A stretch of DNA of 39,355 nucleotides from Reyranella sp. GTDB taxonomy: Bacteria; Pseudomonadota; Alphaproteobacteria; Reyranellales; Reyranellaceae. The notes beneath the pieces are model-generated. The model was not told the origin of the DNA, did not search any database, and saw only the letters and a program-made list of their open reading frames with translations. Location: NCBI GenBank assembly GCA_029946105.1, contig JAQSDW010000106.1:1-39355 (forward strand), read 5' to 3'. Positions 16,671-24,882 of this stretch are shown here, piece by piece; position 1 is the first letter of the stretch, and every line of letters begins with the position of its first letter. The position numbers were made by a program, and so were the translations under genes.

Positions 16671-18023
16671 TCAGGACGTCAGGAGCCCCTGAACTTCCGC
16701 CCCCGTTTGGGGCGGCAGGATCTGGCCATAGGTGCCGGGCGCGCGCCACTGCAACGTGCCGAAGGCGCTGCAGTTCTCGCAGACCGACCGCCACGTCTCG
16801 TGCTGGGCGCTGCAGGCCGTGCAGAACCACGAACGGTCGGCCGGCGCCACGGCGGCGCGTGCCAGCCACTCGTGCACCTTGGCCTGATCGGTGTTGGCGC
16901 GTTCCTCGACCTCGGCCATCAGACGGCAGACGCGCACCGCCGGCGAGGTACCGCCCGCCGTCTCGAGCTGGCGCCGCGCCTCGCCCCACAGGCCGGCATC
17001 GAGCGAGGCTTTGGCGAGGGCCAGGTGGCTTTCGATGTCGTCGGGGTTGCAGGCGGCGAGCCGGCGCACGATGCCGATGCGCTTCAGCGGATCGGACTCG
17101 CCCGACGCGCGGAGATAGAGATCGAGCAGATCGGGATGCGGCGCCGCGGCCCAGCCGCGTTCCACGGTTTTCATCGCCCGCTTGGCGTCGCCCGCCTTGA
17201 TCTGCAGCTCGGCAAGACGGGCGGTCGCCACGATTCGTTCCGGCGCCAGGCCGACCGCCTCGCGCGCCAGCGCCTGGGCGTCGGTGTCGCGCCCGGCGCG
17301 CTCGGCCTCGCGGCTGCGCTCGACCAGCAACAGCGCCTTCAGCGCGCGGCCCTTGTCGGCGGTGACGACCTTGCGGCGCATGCCCGCGTCGAGCGTGTCC
17401 TGGGCCGCCTTCCAGTGGCCGGACTGGGCCTGCATGTCGAACAGCGAATGCACGACCCACGGCGTCTGCGGCCGAAGTGCGAAGGCCCGCTCGGCATAGC
17501 CCAGCGCCGTCAGCTGGTCGCCGTCGCGCAGCGACTGGCCGATCAGCCCGCGCAGGCCGAGGAAAGCCATCTGCTCGTCCTTGAGCATGGCGTCGAATGC
17601 CCGCCGCGCGCCGTCGCGATCGCCGGTGAGCTGGGCGGCCTGCGCCGACAGCAACAGGGTAAGCGCCGGTTCCGCCAGAAGCTGCTCGGCCTTGCGCGCG
17701 TGCTTCTGTGCCTCGGCCCCGTCGCCGGCGGCGACCGCGGCCAGGCCCTGGGTCAGCTCGCGGTAGCCGCGCCGGCGCCGGCTGTCGCCCCAGCCTTCGA
17801 GCAAAGCGCCCGGCGCGCCGGCGATCCAGCGCCACAGCAGCCACGCGGCGACCGCCAGCAGGATCAGCACGACGACGACGATCACCACCACGCCGACATT
17901 GGTGTCGAGCCGCCAGCCCTGCCACTCGGCGGTGAGCGTGCCCGGCCGCTCGGCCAGCCACACCGCGCCCAGCATCGCGGCAGCGGCGACAAGGAACCAG
18001 ATCACGATGCGCAGCGTGGTCAT
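16671..18023 (-). CDS. hemY: HemY-type membrane protein with TPR repeats
   Basis: HemY of the proteobacterial type (not protoporphyrinogen oxidase) is an inner-membrane protein co-encoded with late heme genes. Two membrane helices (about residues 5-22 and 43-66) frame a short periplasmic part. The HemY N-domain continues GWGDSRRRRGYRELTQGLAAVAAGD. TPR-like helix pairs follow to about residue 400. The C-terminus has a zinc-ribbon pair CTAC and CENC (WFCTACSAQHETWRSVCENC), common in alphaproteobacterial members. It starts six bases after the stop of the hemD-mic60 frame, so it is in the same operon. Length (450 residues) is normal. Confidence 0.9.
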   Translation of the reverse strand: MTTLRIVIWFLVAAAAMLGAVWLAERPGTLTAEWQGWRLDTNVGVVVIVVVVLILLAVAAWLLWRWIAGAPGALLEGWGDSRRRRGYRELTQGLAAVAAGDGAEAQKHARKAEQLLAEPALTLLLSAQAAQLTGDRDGARRAFDAMLKDEQMAFLGLRGLIGQSLRDGDQLTALGYAERAFALRPQTPWVVHSLFDMQAQSGHWKAAQDTLDAGMRRKVVTADKGRALKALLLVERSREAERAGRDTDAQALAREAVGLAPERIVATARLAELQIKAGDAKRAMKTVERGWAAAPHPDLLDLYLRASGESDPLKRIGIVRRLAACNPDDIESHLALAKASLDAGLWGEARRQLETAGGTSPAVRVCRLMAEVEERANTDQAKVHEWLARAAVAPADRSWFCTACSAQHETWRSVCENCSAFGTLQWRAPGTYGQILPPQTGAEVQGLLTS

Positions 18024-18029
18024 CGGTCG

Positions 18030-20072
18030 TTACCGTGCCGCGCCGAGCAGGGTGACGGCATAACCCGCGAGCTGATCGACGGCGCGCTTGGCCGCCAGAT
18101 GGGCCTCGGCGCGCGCCAGCCACGTCGCCGTCGCCTTGGACGTCTGCGGCGGCAACGACTTCACGAGATCGACCGCCTTGGCGACGTCGCCGGCATCGAG
18201 GGCCGCTTCGGCCCGCGCCAGCTTCGCGTCGACCGCGTCGCCCGGCACGTCGGCGCCGACCCGGCGCAGCGACACGATGCTCTTGATCTTGCCCAGGACC
18301 CGCTCGCCAAAAGAATCGTCGGCGAGATCGTCGGCCAGCGCCGCCTTGGCCACGGCGGGAAAGCTCGCTGCAAGCGACGCGCGCGAGGGAACGCCGGCCT
18401 GCGCGAAGGGCTGAAGGGCGGCGGTGATCTCGCCGAGCTTGGCATCACCTTGCGTGAATGGCGCCAGCAAGCCCAGTTCCTGAGCGAAGGGCAGGCCCGA
18501 TTCGATCGCGGAGCTGAGACGTGCGGCGACACCTACGACCGCCGAAGCGCGCGCGGCGCCCAGTGCCTTCTTTTCACCGGCGCCCACCGCGCTCGCCTCG
18601 GTGCGCGCCTTGTCGACGGCTTCGGCCAGCGTCTTGGCCTGCTCGCGCTGGCGGGCCGTCTCGTCCTTCTGTCCGGTCATCGCCTGGTCGAGCGTCTGCA
18701 GGGCGGCGCGCAACGTCGCGATCTCGAGACGAAGGGCTGCGATATCCTTGTCGGAGTCGGGCGATGCCGGTGCCGGGGGCGTGGCCGACTCGACCGCCCT
18801 CCTGGCTTCGGCGATGGCCTTCAATTCTCCTTCGGCCCGCTTGCGCGCAGCTTCGGCGTCGGCGAGCAGGCGCATTTCCTGTTCGAGGCGACGTTTGTTC
18901 GCGTCATCCGTCGCAACCGAACGCGGGGCCTCGGCGGCGGTGGCCGACAGGGCGCGCACGCGCTTCTCCAGATCGTCGATCCGCGCGCCCAGGTCGCGGC
19001 GGGCGACTTCGACCGACGTGTTGGCTGCTGCTGCGGCATCGGCGCGCACGGCCTGCAGATTGATCGCCGGTGTCGGGGCCGCGGCGACACCCTGGCCGCG
19101 CCACATCATGCGGATCTCCTCGGGCCAGAACGGCAGCGAGATCATCGCGCCCGCCAGCACGATCACGGCGGCGACGATGCCGGTGATGAAGGCGCCGAAC
19201 ACGCCGAGGCCGCGCCGGACCGTGACTTGGGGAGGTGACACTGGGGGAGGTGACACGGGCGGCGGTACCGCGGGGGACGGCGAGTCAGGTGCAGGAGAAG
19301 GTGTGTCGCTCATCGTCGGCGCTCCCATCATCGGCGCTACTTGTACGCCGGCTTCGGCCAGCCGGTCGATCTGGTCCAGCACAGCCTGCCGGGTGGGTCG
19401 TTCTGCCGCGATGTTCGCCTTGAAGGGTAACGCCGCCAAGGGGGCCAGCGCTGCGGGGCTGATGCCAATGGCGGTAACACCCCGCAAGGAGCCGGCCAGA
19501 CCGGCATCGCCGACCAGCTTGGCGAAAGTGGTGGCCGCGCGCGGCGAAAAGAACGTCGCGGCATCGAGCGCGCGGGCGGCGAGGGCGGCCCGCGCCGATT
19601 CCGGCAGCGTGCTTTCGGCGCGGGCGTCGTAGAGCGCGAAACGAAGTACCTCGAAGCCGTGCGGCGCCAATGTCTGCGTGAGATCGAGCGCGACGTCGTC
19701 ACCCGAGACATGGACCAGCGATCCCTTCGTGGGATCGAGGCTGCGACGGACTTCTGCGGCCAATGCGGCGCCGTCGCCTGCGGCCGAGGTGACGGCGGCG
19801 AACCCCAGGCCCTCCGCCGTCGAGGCGGTGGTGTCACCGACCGCGATAATGGGCTTGCCACGCTGCTCGCTCGCTTCGGCCAGCGCCCGGGCGCCGTTGG
19901 CGCTGGTCAGCAGCACCGCCTGGCACGATGCCAGTGCCACAAAGAACTCTGAGGGCGGACGCAGGATTTCCAGCCGGAACAGCGGCGCGATGACCGGCAC
20001 GTGGCCGCGTTCGATCAGCGCTGTCGCCAGCGCCGTCGCCTCGCGTTCGGGTCGGGTAATCAGGACGCGCAT
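18030..20072 (-). CDS. hemD: Uroporphyrinogen-III synthase HemD fused in frame to Mic60/mitofilin-like protein
   Basis: One uninterrupted frame of 680 residues. Residues 1 to about 240 are HemD, which closes and rearranges the linear tetrapyrrole: MRVLITRPEREATALATALI, LLTSANGARALAEA, VHVSGDD, and TFFSPRAATTFAKLVGDAGL. From residue 254 comes an alphaproteobacterial mitofilin (COG4223): Pro-rich start, membrane helix (GLGVFGAFITGIVAAVIVLAG), a long Ala/Glu/Lys coiled coil, and a C-terminal mitofilin domain with VGADVPGDAVDAKLARAEAALDAGD. HemD and Mic60 are normally separate neighbours. An internal ATG at 19313 with GGGAG eight bases upstream could also yield free Mic60 (427 residues). GGAGA precedes the ATG at 20072. 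hemY follows after six bases. Confidence 0.85.
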   Translation of the reverse strand: MRVLITRPEREATALATALIERGHVPVIAPLFRLEILRPPSEFFVALASCQAVLLTSANGARALAEASEQRGKPIIAVGDTTASTAEGLGFAAVTSAAGDGAALAAEVRRSLDPTKGSLVHVSGDDVALDLTQTLAPHGFEVLRFALYDARAESTLPESARAALAARALDAATFFSPRAATTFAKLVGDAGLAGSLRGVTAIGISPAALAPLAALPFKANIAAERPTRQAVLDQIDRLAEAGVQVAPMMGAPTMSDTPSPAPDSPSPAVPPPVSPPPVSPPQVTVRRGLGVFGAFITGIVAAVIVLAGAMISLPFWPEEIRMMWRGQGVAAAPTPAINLQAVRADAAAAANTSVEVARRDLGARIDDLEKRVRALSATAAEAPRSVATDDANKRRLEQEMRLLADAEAARKRAEGELKAIAEARRAVESATPPAPASPDSDKDIAALRLEIATLRAALQTLDQAMTGQKDETARQREQAKTLAEAVDKARTEASAVGAGEKKALGAARASAVVGVAARLSSAIESGLPFAQELGLLAPFTQGDAKLGEITAALQPFAQAGVPSRASLAASFPAVAKAALADDLADDSFGERVLGKIKSIVSLRRVGADVPGDAVDAKLARAEAALDAGDVAKAVDLVKSLPPQTSKATATWLARAEAHLAAKRAVDQLAGYAVTLLGAAR
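19313..19326 (-). promoter_or_regulatory. Possible internal ribosome-binding site and start for Mic60
   Basis: On the minus strand GGGAG (19326-19322) lies eight bases before ATG (19313-19311), which would start MSDTPSPAPDS. If used, the fused frame would give both a long HemD-Mic60 protein and free Mic60. Confidence 0.45.
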
Positions 20073-20119
20073 GCGCTCTCCGTAGCCGGGCCTATGTGAT
20101 GGCGCAACGACAGACCAGC

Positions 20120-20596
20120 TTAGGGAAGAAGCACGCCTTCGATCGCGAGAAGCTGGCGCTTGGTCGGCAGGCCGCGTCCGCCCGAGTAGCCGCCTTCCTT
20201 GCCGCCGGCGGCCAGCACGCGGTGGCACGGCACGATGATCGGGATGGAATTGCGTCCGCAGGCCGTGCCGACGGCGCGTGGCCCCGAGCCCAGGGCCATC
20301 GCCATGCCGCCATAGGTCGCCGTCTCGCCGAACGGGATCTCGCGCATCATCGCCCAGACCCGCTTCTGGAGGTCGGTGCCGTGAAGGGCGAGGGGCAGGT
20401 CGAACCGCCGGAGCTTGCGCTTGAAATAGCGGTCGAGCTGGCGCGCGGCTTCCTTCAGGACCGGATTGGGCGCCTCCGGGCGTGTCCTCGAGGAAGCCCG
20501 CTCGCCCGGGCTCGCCCAGCGCACCCCGGTCACGCAATCGTCATCGGCTTCGAGCGCCAGACGACCGACTGCACTGTCGATGTAACAAATGGACAT
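20120..20596 (-). CDS. ogt: Methylated-DNA--protein-cysteine methyltransferase
   Basis: This suicide enzyme removes alkyl groups from O6-alkylguanine in DNA. The 158-residue protein (from ATG 20596, MSICYIDSAVGRLALEADDD) has the short Ogt form. The C-terminal domain shows VWAMMREIPFGETATYGGMA, the helix-turn-helix with RAVGTACGRNSIPI, the active-site PCHRV (Cys124), and GYSGGRGLPTKRQLLAIEG. It is upstream of hemD on the same strand with a 47-base gap, so it could be the first gene of that transcript. Only 37 bases separate its start from the divergent hydrolase gene, so the two promoters must overlap. Confidence 0.95.
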   Translation of the reverse strand: MSICYIDSAVGRLALEADDDCVTGVRWASPGERASSRTRPEAPNPVLKEAARQLDRYFKRKLRRFDLPLALHGTDLQKRVWAMMREIPFGETATYGGMAMALGSGPRAVGTACGRNSIPIIVPCHRVLAAGGKEGGYSGGRGLPTKRQLLAIEGVLLP

Positions 20597-20633
20597 GCAG
20601 GAAGCGTAGCGTCGGCGCTCCGCATTTGCCAAC

Positions 20634-22064
20634 ATGGCGCCGATGTCAGGGGGGGACAAAATCAGGAGCTTCGGACCCGGGCGACGCGCTCTTCTCGGCG
20701 GTGCTGCGGCACTTTGGCCGACGCTTGCCTTTGGCCAGCAACCACCGCCGCCCCGAACGTCTCCGCCATCAACGGGGCCGCGCCGGGCGCCGCCGGCCGA
20801 ACCCGGGCTGCCGCCCGTGGTGTTCGTGCACGGCAACGGCGATTCGAGCGCGCTCTGGATCAACAATATCTGGCGCTTCGAGGCCAACGGCTATCGCCGC
20901 AACCAGCTCTTCGCCGTCGACTTCGCCTATCCCAACGCGCGCCGCAGCGATGACAAGCCCGAGCCCTTCCGCTCGTCGACCGACGACCAGATGAAGGAGC
21001 TGGCGGCTTTCGTGGCCCAGGTCCGCGCCGCCACGCGCCGCCGGCGGGTGGCGCTGGTGGCCTCGTCGCGCGGCGGCAACACGGTGCGCAACTATCTGAA
21101 GAACGGCGGCGGCGCCGAATTCGTCAGCCATGCCGTGCTCTGCGGCACGCCGAACAAGGGCATCGTGATCTCCGAGACGCTGCTGCCCGGCAGCGAGTTC
21201 AACGGCTTCTTCCCCTTCCTAAAGGGGCTCAATTCAGGATCGGACGACCTCATCCCCGGCGTCGACATGATGGCGATCCGTTCCGACAAGAACGACAAAT
21301 ATGCCCAGCCCGACGGCCGCTTTGTCGGCGCGCCCGGCAAGCCGACCGGCGTCGGCTTCGACGCATCGGAGCTGCGCGGCGCCAAGAACGTTACCCTCGA
21401 CGGTCTCGATCACCGCGAGGTGGCATTCCACAAGCTCGCCTTCGCCGCCATGTACGAGCACATCGCGGGCAAGCAGCCGGGCAGCATGTTCATCGCCCAG
21501 GAGCCGCTGCCGGTGCTGAACGGCAAGGTCACCGGCGTCGCCGAGGGCGTCTACACCAACCTTCCCGTGGCCGGTGCCGAGGTCGAGATCTTCGAGGTCG
21601 ACGCCAAGACCGGCGATCGCAAGAGCTCGGTGGCGGTCCATCGCAAGATCACCGGCGAGGACGGAATGTGGGGCCCCTACGTCGGGCGCTCCGACATGAA
21701 CTACGAGTTCGTGCTCCGCATGTCGGCGCAGCCGGTGACCCACACCTACCGCTCGCCGTTCCTGCGCTCCAGCGACGTCGTACATCTCAGGCCGGCGCAG
21801 TTCGGCAAGGGCGACGAGGGCGCGGGCGCGATCGTCGCCATGAGCCGGCCGCGCGGCTATTTCGGCGTCGGCCGCGACAAGTTCTCGCTCGACGGCAAGG
21901 TGCCGCCCGGCATCAACGACGGCGTGCCCGGCGGCTCGCTCGGCAAGCTAGCCTTCGACGCCCAGCCGCGCACGGTGATGGCGGTGTTCAACAACGAGAC
22001 GATCCCCACCCGGACCTGGCCGGCCAAGGACAACCACCTCGTGATCGCCGAGTTCCTGAATTGA
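20634..22064 (+). CDS. Secreted (Tat) alpha/beta hydrolase, lipase-like, with C-terminal beta domain
   Basis: The 476-residue protein begins with a twin-arginine-type signal (FGPGRRALLGGAAALWPTLAFG, residues 13-34), so export of the folded enzyme is likely. A Pro-rich linker follows. The hydrolase domain has the oxyanion segment VVFVHGNGDSSALW (about 62-75) and a nucleophile in VASSRGG (Ser145, with Ala replacing the first Gly of GxSxG). A catalytic His probably sits in LDGLDHREVAFH. The last third (VTGVAEGVYTNLPVAGAEVEI onward) looks like a beta-sandwich of the carboxypeptidase-regulatory type. An internal ATG at 20643 is an alternative start. The substrate (lipid or polyester) is unknown. 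The stop overlaps the next gene's TTG. Confidence 0.8.
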   Translation: MAPMSGGDKIRSFGPGRRALLGGAAALWPTLAFGQQPPPPRTSPPSTGPRRAPPAEPGLPPVVFVHGNGDSSALWINNIWRFEANGYRRNQLFAVDFAYPNARRSDDKPEPFRSSTDDQMKELAAFVAQVRAATRRRRVALVASSRGGNTVRNYLKNGGGAEFVSHAVLCGTPNKGIVISETLLPGSEFNGFFPFLKGLNSGSDDLIPGVDMMAIRSDKNDKYAQPDGRFVGAPGKPTGVGFDASELRGAKNVTLDGLDHREVAFHKLAFAAMYEHIAGKQPGSMFIAQEPLPVLNGKVTGVAEGVYTNLPVAGAEVEIFEVDAKTGDRKSSVAVHRKITGEDGMWGPYVGRSDMNYEFVLRMSAQPVTHTYRSPFLRSSDVVHLRPAQFGKGDEGAGAIVAMSRPRGYFGVGRDKFSLDGKVPPGINDGVPGGSLGKLAFDAQPRTVMAVFNNETIPTRTWPAKDNHLVIAEFLN

Positions 22065-22636
22065 ACGATCTTCCGGGCGACGAGGAAATCGCACGGATCA
22101 ATTCGGAACACCTGATCTCCACGCCGCTTCGTCCGGCCGACCTTCTGTTCGTGTTCGGCACGCGACACGGCGCCCGCGAGACCGTCGAAGCCGCCGTCGA
22201 TTTCTGGCGTCGCGGCTTCTTCCGCCATGCCATCGTGAGCGGCGGGGTGACCTTCGGGGACATCCGCACGGAATGCAGCGTCATCAAGGACGGCATGGTG
22301 GCGGGCGGCGTGCCTGAAGCGCTGATCCTCGAAGAGCACCGCGCCACCAACACTGGCGAGAATGTGATCTTTTCGCTTCCGGTGATCGACGCAACGCTCG
22401 GCCGGACGACCATCCGTAGCGTCATCTGCCTCGGCAAGATCTGCACGGCGCGCCGCTATCCCATGACGCTGCAGCGGCATTGGCCCGAGGTCGAGAAGAT
22501 GCTGACGACCATCAATCCTTTCGGCACGCCGGTCGAGCGCTGGCACGAGGACCCCGCCTTCCGGGCCCGCGTGCTCCTCGAGTGGCGCAAGATCGAACCC
22601 TACAAGGCCCGAGGCTTCATCGCCGACTGGCCCTAG
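22061..22636 (+). CDS. YdcF-like DUF218 protein (TTG start)
   Basis: This 191-residue protein is of the DUF218/YdcF fold, a Rossmann-like family whose members bind nucleotides or act in envelope metabolism. Visible motifs are PADLLFVFGTRHGARETVEAA, FFRHAIVSGGVTFGD, the Glu-rich stretch LILEEHRATNTGENVIFS, and IRSVICLGKICTARRYPMTLQR. There is no membrane helix, so this is the soluble form. The frame opens at TTG 22061, which overlaps the hydrolase stop as TTGA, so translation is probably coupled. A function shared with the exported hydrolase is possible but unproven. Confidence 0.8.
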   Translation: MNDLPGDEEIARINSEHLISTPLRPADLLFVFGTRHGARETVEAAVDFWRRGFFRHAIVSGGVTFGDIRTECSVIKDGMVAGGVPEALILEEHRATNTGENVIFSLPVIDATLGRTTIRSVICLGKICTARRYPMTLQRHWPEVEKMLTTINPFGTPVERWHEDPAFRARVLLEWRKIEPYKARGFIADWP

Positions 22637-22651
22637 CCGCGCTGCCTGGCG

Positions 22652-23134
22652 CTACTTCTCGTAGCGGTACTTGAAGTCGCAGTGGCTGGCTCCGCCCATG
22701 ATGGTCTGGCTGCGTTCGAGCTTGAGCTTGGGGTCGTAGCCCTCGCAGAAGGCGCCGTCGCGGTTGCACGACAGCAGCGCGCCGATCTCGCCCAGGCCCA
22801 TCGCCTTGTAGGTCTCGGCATATTGGCAGCGTACGACGTTGAAGGTGAAGGTGGTGTCGGTCTGCTCCTTGACCTCGATCTCGAGCGCCCCGCCCTTGGT
22901 CCAGAGCGGCATCACGTCCTGGAAGGCTTTCAGCGAAGTCCCACCGGGCGCGGCGGCGGCGAACTGGCGGGCCTGCTCGATGGCCGAGCGCCGCACCGAT
23001 TCGGCCACGGTCGCTTTCGCGACTTCCACGCCGTGGCTTGCCTTCAGGGTCTCGTAGACCTCTTTCAGGATCTCGGCTTCGATCCGGCGCTTATCCAGCA
23101 TCGACAGGCCTTCGGGATGGGCGGACTGGCTCAT
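22652..23134 (-). CDS. L-2-amino-thiazoline-4-carboxylate (ATC) hydrolase family protein
   Basis: The family is named after the Pseudomonas enzyme opening the ATC ring on the way to L-cysteine, though most members are untested. The 160-residue protein starts at ATG 23134 with GGAGG six bases upstream. An N-terminal helical part (LDKRRIEAEILKEVYETLKA) is followed by the family core FNVVRCQYAETYKAMGLGE, GALLSCNRDGAFCEGYDP and the C-terminal LERSQTIMGGASHCDFKYRY. The conserved Cys and His residues in these blocks are present. It converges with the DUF218 gene after 15 bases and is divergent from argC. Confidence 0.8.
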   Translation of the reverse strand: MSQSAHPEGLSMLDKRRIEAEILKEVYETLKASHGVEVAKATVAESVRRSAIEQARQFAAAAPGGTSLKAFQDVMPLWTKGGALEIEVKEQTDTTFTFNVVRCQYAETYKAMGLGEIGALLSCNRDGAFCEGYDPKLKLERSQTIMGGASHCDFKYRYEK

Positions 23135-23394
23135 GGGCTGCCTCCAGATTGAATTTGAGAGCTTAGCGCGTCCCCGGCATCTTGACATCGGGGGCTTGCG
23201 ATGAAATATCGGCCCCACCATGATTTCGCTCGCCCTCCTTCGGTCGCGACGTCGCCGCTCAGAAAAGCGGTTCGGGAACGCGCGCGCGTAACAAACGCGC
23301 CGTATTGTGAAGCCGCTGGAGATGAAGCGGCTTCCCATTCCTTCCTTCTCCAGTCGGCCAATTCCTTGAAGGCCCTGCATTGAGAGAGAAGACC
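23135..23394. other. Divergent gap/argC leader with hairpins
   Basis: This 260-base gap holds TTGACA at 23182-23187, with a poor -10 (AATATC, 23205-23210) 17 bases on. A perfect 9-bp hairpin GAAGCCGCT/AGCGGCTTC lies at 23309-23334 with an 8-base loop. Just before it GCGCGT/ACGCGC forms a shorter hairpin. Pyrimidine-rich DNA then leads to the argC ribosome-binding site. No gene is convincing here. Confidence 0.45.
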
Positions 23395-24372
23395 ATGACC
23401 ACGAACAAGACGAAGATTTTCATCGACGGCCAGCACGGCACCACCGGCCTGCAGATCCTCGACCGGCTCAAGAACCGGCCGGATATCGAGCTGCTCGAGT
23501 TGCCGATGGCCGACCGCAAGGACCTGGGGAAACGCGCCGAGATCGCCAAGGCGTCCGACATCACCGTGCTCTGCCTGCCTGACGCGGCGGCCAAGGAGCT
23601 GGTGGCGGCGATCGGTAACGCCGACACCGTCGTGATCGACGCCTCGACGGCGCATCGCGTGGCCGACGGCTGGACCTACGGCTTCCCGGAACTGGCCAAG
23701 GACCAGCGGCAGAAGCTGCTCGCCTCCAACCGGATCAGCAACCCGGGCTGCTACCCGACCGGCGCCATCGCGCTCATCCGGCCGCTGGTCGACGCCGGCA
23801 TCGTGCGCGCCGATTCGACGCCCGCCGTGTTCGGCGTCTCGGGCTACACCGGCGGCGGCAAGGAGCTGATCGCCGTCCATGAGCAGCCCGGCGTCGAGCC
23901 GTTCGGCCTCTACGGGCTCGAGCTCACGCACAAGCATGTGCCGGAAATGAAGAAGTACTCCGGTCTCACGCACGCGCCGCTCTTCGTGCCGTCGGTCGGC
24001 CACTACGCCCAGGGCATGCTCATCACCGTGCCGATCACGCGCGACATCACGACCAGGCAGGTGACGGCCAAGGACGTCCACCAGGTGCTGAGCGACTACT
24101 ACGCCGGCGAGACCTTCGTGCCGGTGCGGCCGCTCGCCGACCGCAAGTGGCTGGAACGCGACCGGTTCCTGCGGGCCGACCGGCTGATCGACACCAACTC
24201 GATGGAGCTCGCGGTCTACGGCAACGACGCCGAGGGCAACGTGCTCGCCGTGGCCTCGCTCGACAACCTGGGCAAGGGTGCGTCGGGCGCGGCGGTGCAG
24301 TGCATCAACCTCAAGACCGGCGTCGACGAGACGACGGGACTTACGGTTGCCCCTGTGGCCGTCGCGGCCTGA
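23395..24372 (+). CDS. argC: N-acetyl-gamma-glutamyl-phosphate reductase (type 2)
   Basis: ArgC reduces N-acetylglutamyl phosphate to the semialdehyde with NADPH in arginine synthesis. The 325-residue protein begins at ATG 23395 with GAGAGAAG just ahead; a TTG at 23380 is less likely. The N-terminus IFIDGQHGTTGLQI is the dinucleotide site of the shorter type-2 enzymes. The catalytic cysteine is Cys119 in SNPGCYPTGAIAL, followed by VFGVSGYTGGGKELIA and the His-containing LTHKHVPEMKKYSGL. The C-terminal GNDAEGNVLAVASLDNLGKGASGAAVQ is a strong family signature. A GNAT acetyltransferase gene follows after two bases; no other arginine gene is here. Confidence 0.96.
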   Translation: MTTNKTKIFIDGQHGTTGLQILDRLKNRPDIELLELPMADRKDLGKRAEIAKASDITVLCLPDAAAKELVAAIGNADTVVIDASTAHRVADGWTYGFPELAKDQRQKLLASNRISNPGCYPTGAIALIRPLVDAGIVRADSTPAVFGVSGYTGGGKELIAVHEQPGVEPFGLYGLELTHKHVPEMKKYSGLTHAPLFVPSVGHYAQGMLITVPITRDITTRQVTAKDVHQVLSDYYAGETFVPVRPLADRKWLERDRFLRADRLIDTNSMELAVYGNDAEGNVLAVASLDNLGKGASGAAVQCINLKTGVDETTGLTVAPVAVAA

Positions 24373-24374
24373 CC

Positions 24375-24860
24375 ATGACGATCGAGACGCCGACGCTGCG
24401 GCAAGCCGCGGCGTCGGATGCGGCGGCCGTGCGGGCGCTCACACGCGCGGCCTACGCCAAATGGGTGCCGCTGATCGGCCGCGAGCCCAAGCCGATGAGC
24501 GCAGACTATGAGGCGGCGGTCGTCCGGCATCGTGTCGACCTCGCCGAGATCAACGGCACGCTGGCCGCGCTGATCGAGACGCTTCCCGCATCGGATCATC
24601 TGTTGATCGAGAACGTGGCGGTGGTCCCCGTTTGGCAGGGGCGCGGCCTCGGCCGGCTGCTCCTGCGCCATGCCGAGGAGCTGGCGGTGCAACAGGGCTT
24701 CGGTGAAATCCGCCTCTACACGAACAAGCGTTTCGAAGCGAACGTCCGGCTCTATCTTGGCGTCGGCTACCGGATCGACCGCGAGGAGGAATCCGCGCTC
24801 GGCGTCACGGTCTATATGAGCAAGACTGTTGGGGCCTCGACAACATGGGCTTCATGCTGA
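24375..24860 (+). CDS. GNAT-family N-acetyltransferase
   Basis: Acetyl-CoA-dependent transferase of 161 residues. The N-terminus TPTLRQAAASDAAAVRALTRAAY is the usual first strand and helix. The acetyl-CoA-binding motif is VAVVPVWQGRGLGRLLLRHA (Q/RxxGxG/A), then EIRLYTNKRFEANVRLYLGVGY, a common GNAT C-terminal block. The ATG is two bases after the argC stop, so it is in the argC operon. The acceptor is unknown; an arginine-related amine would fit the context but nothing shows it. A short Ser/Thr tail ends the protein. Confidence 0.87.
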   Translation: MTIETPTLRQAAASDAAAVRALTRAAYAKWVPLIGREPKPMSADYEAAVVRHRVDLAEINGTLAALIETLPASDHLLIENVAVVPVWQGRGLGRLLLRHAEELAVQQGFGEIRLYTNKRFEANVRLYLGVGYRIDREEESALGVTVYMSKTVGASTTWASC

Positions 24861-24882
24861 GCGGTGGTCTGGGGGGCTCAGC
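24856..24882 (+). terminator. Weak hairpin at the end of the argC-GNAT operon
   Basis: GCTGAGC (24856-24862) pairs with GCTCAGC (24876-24882) over a G-rich loop, overlapping the GNAT stop codon. No T run follows. Confidence 0.3.

Noticed and set aside
16359..19238. Plus-strand open frame of 959 codons over hemY and mic60
   Set aside because: It runs antisense to three recognised genes, and its composition is Arg/Gly/Ala-rich with no domain.
23273..23300. GGAAC before argC as another EcfG promoter
   Set aside because: No CGTT-like box lies 16 or 17 bases downstream (CGCG or GCGC instead).
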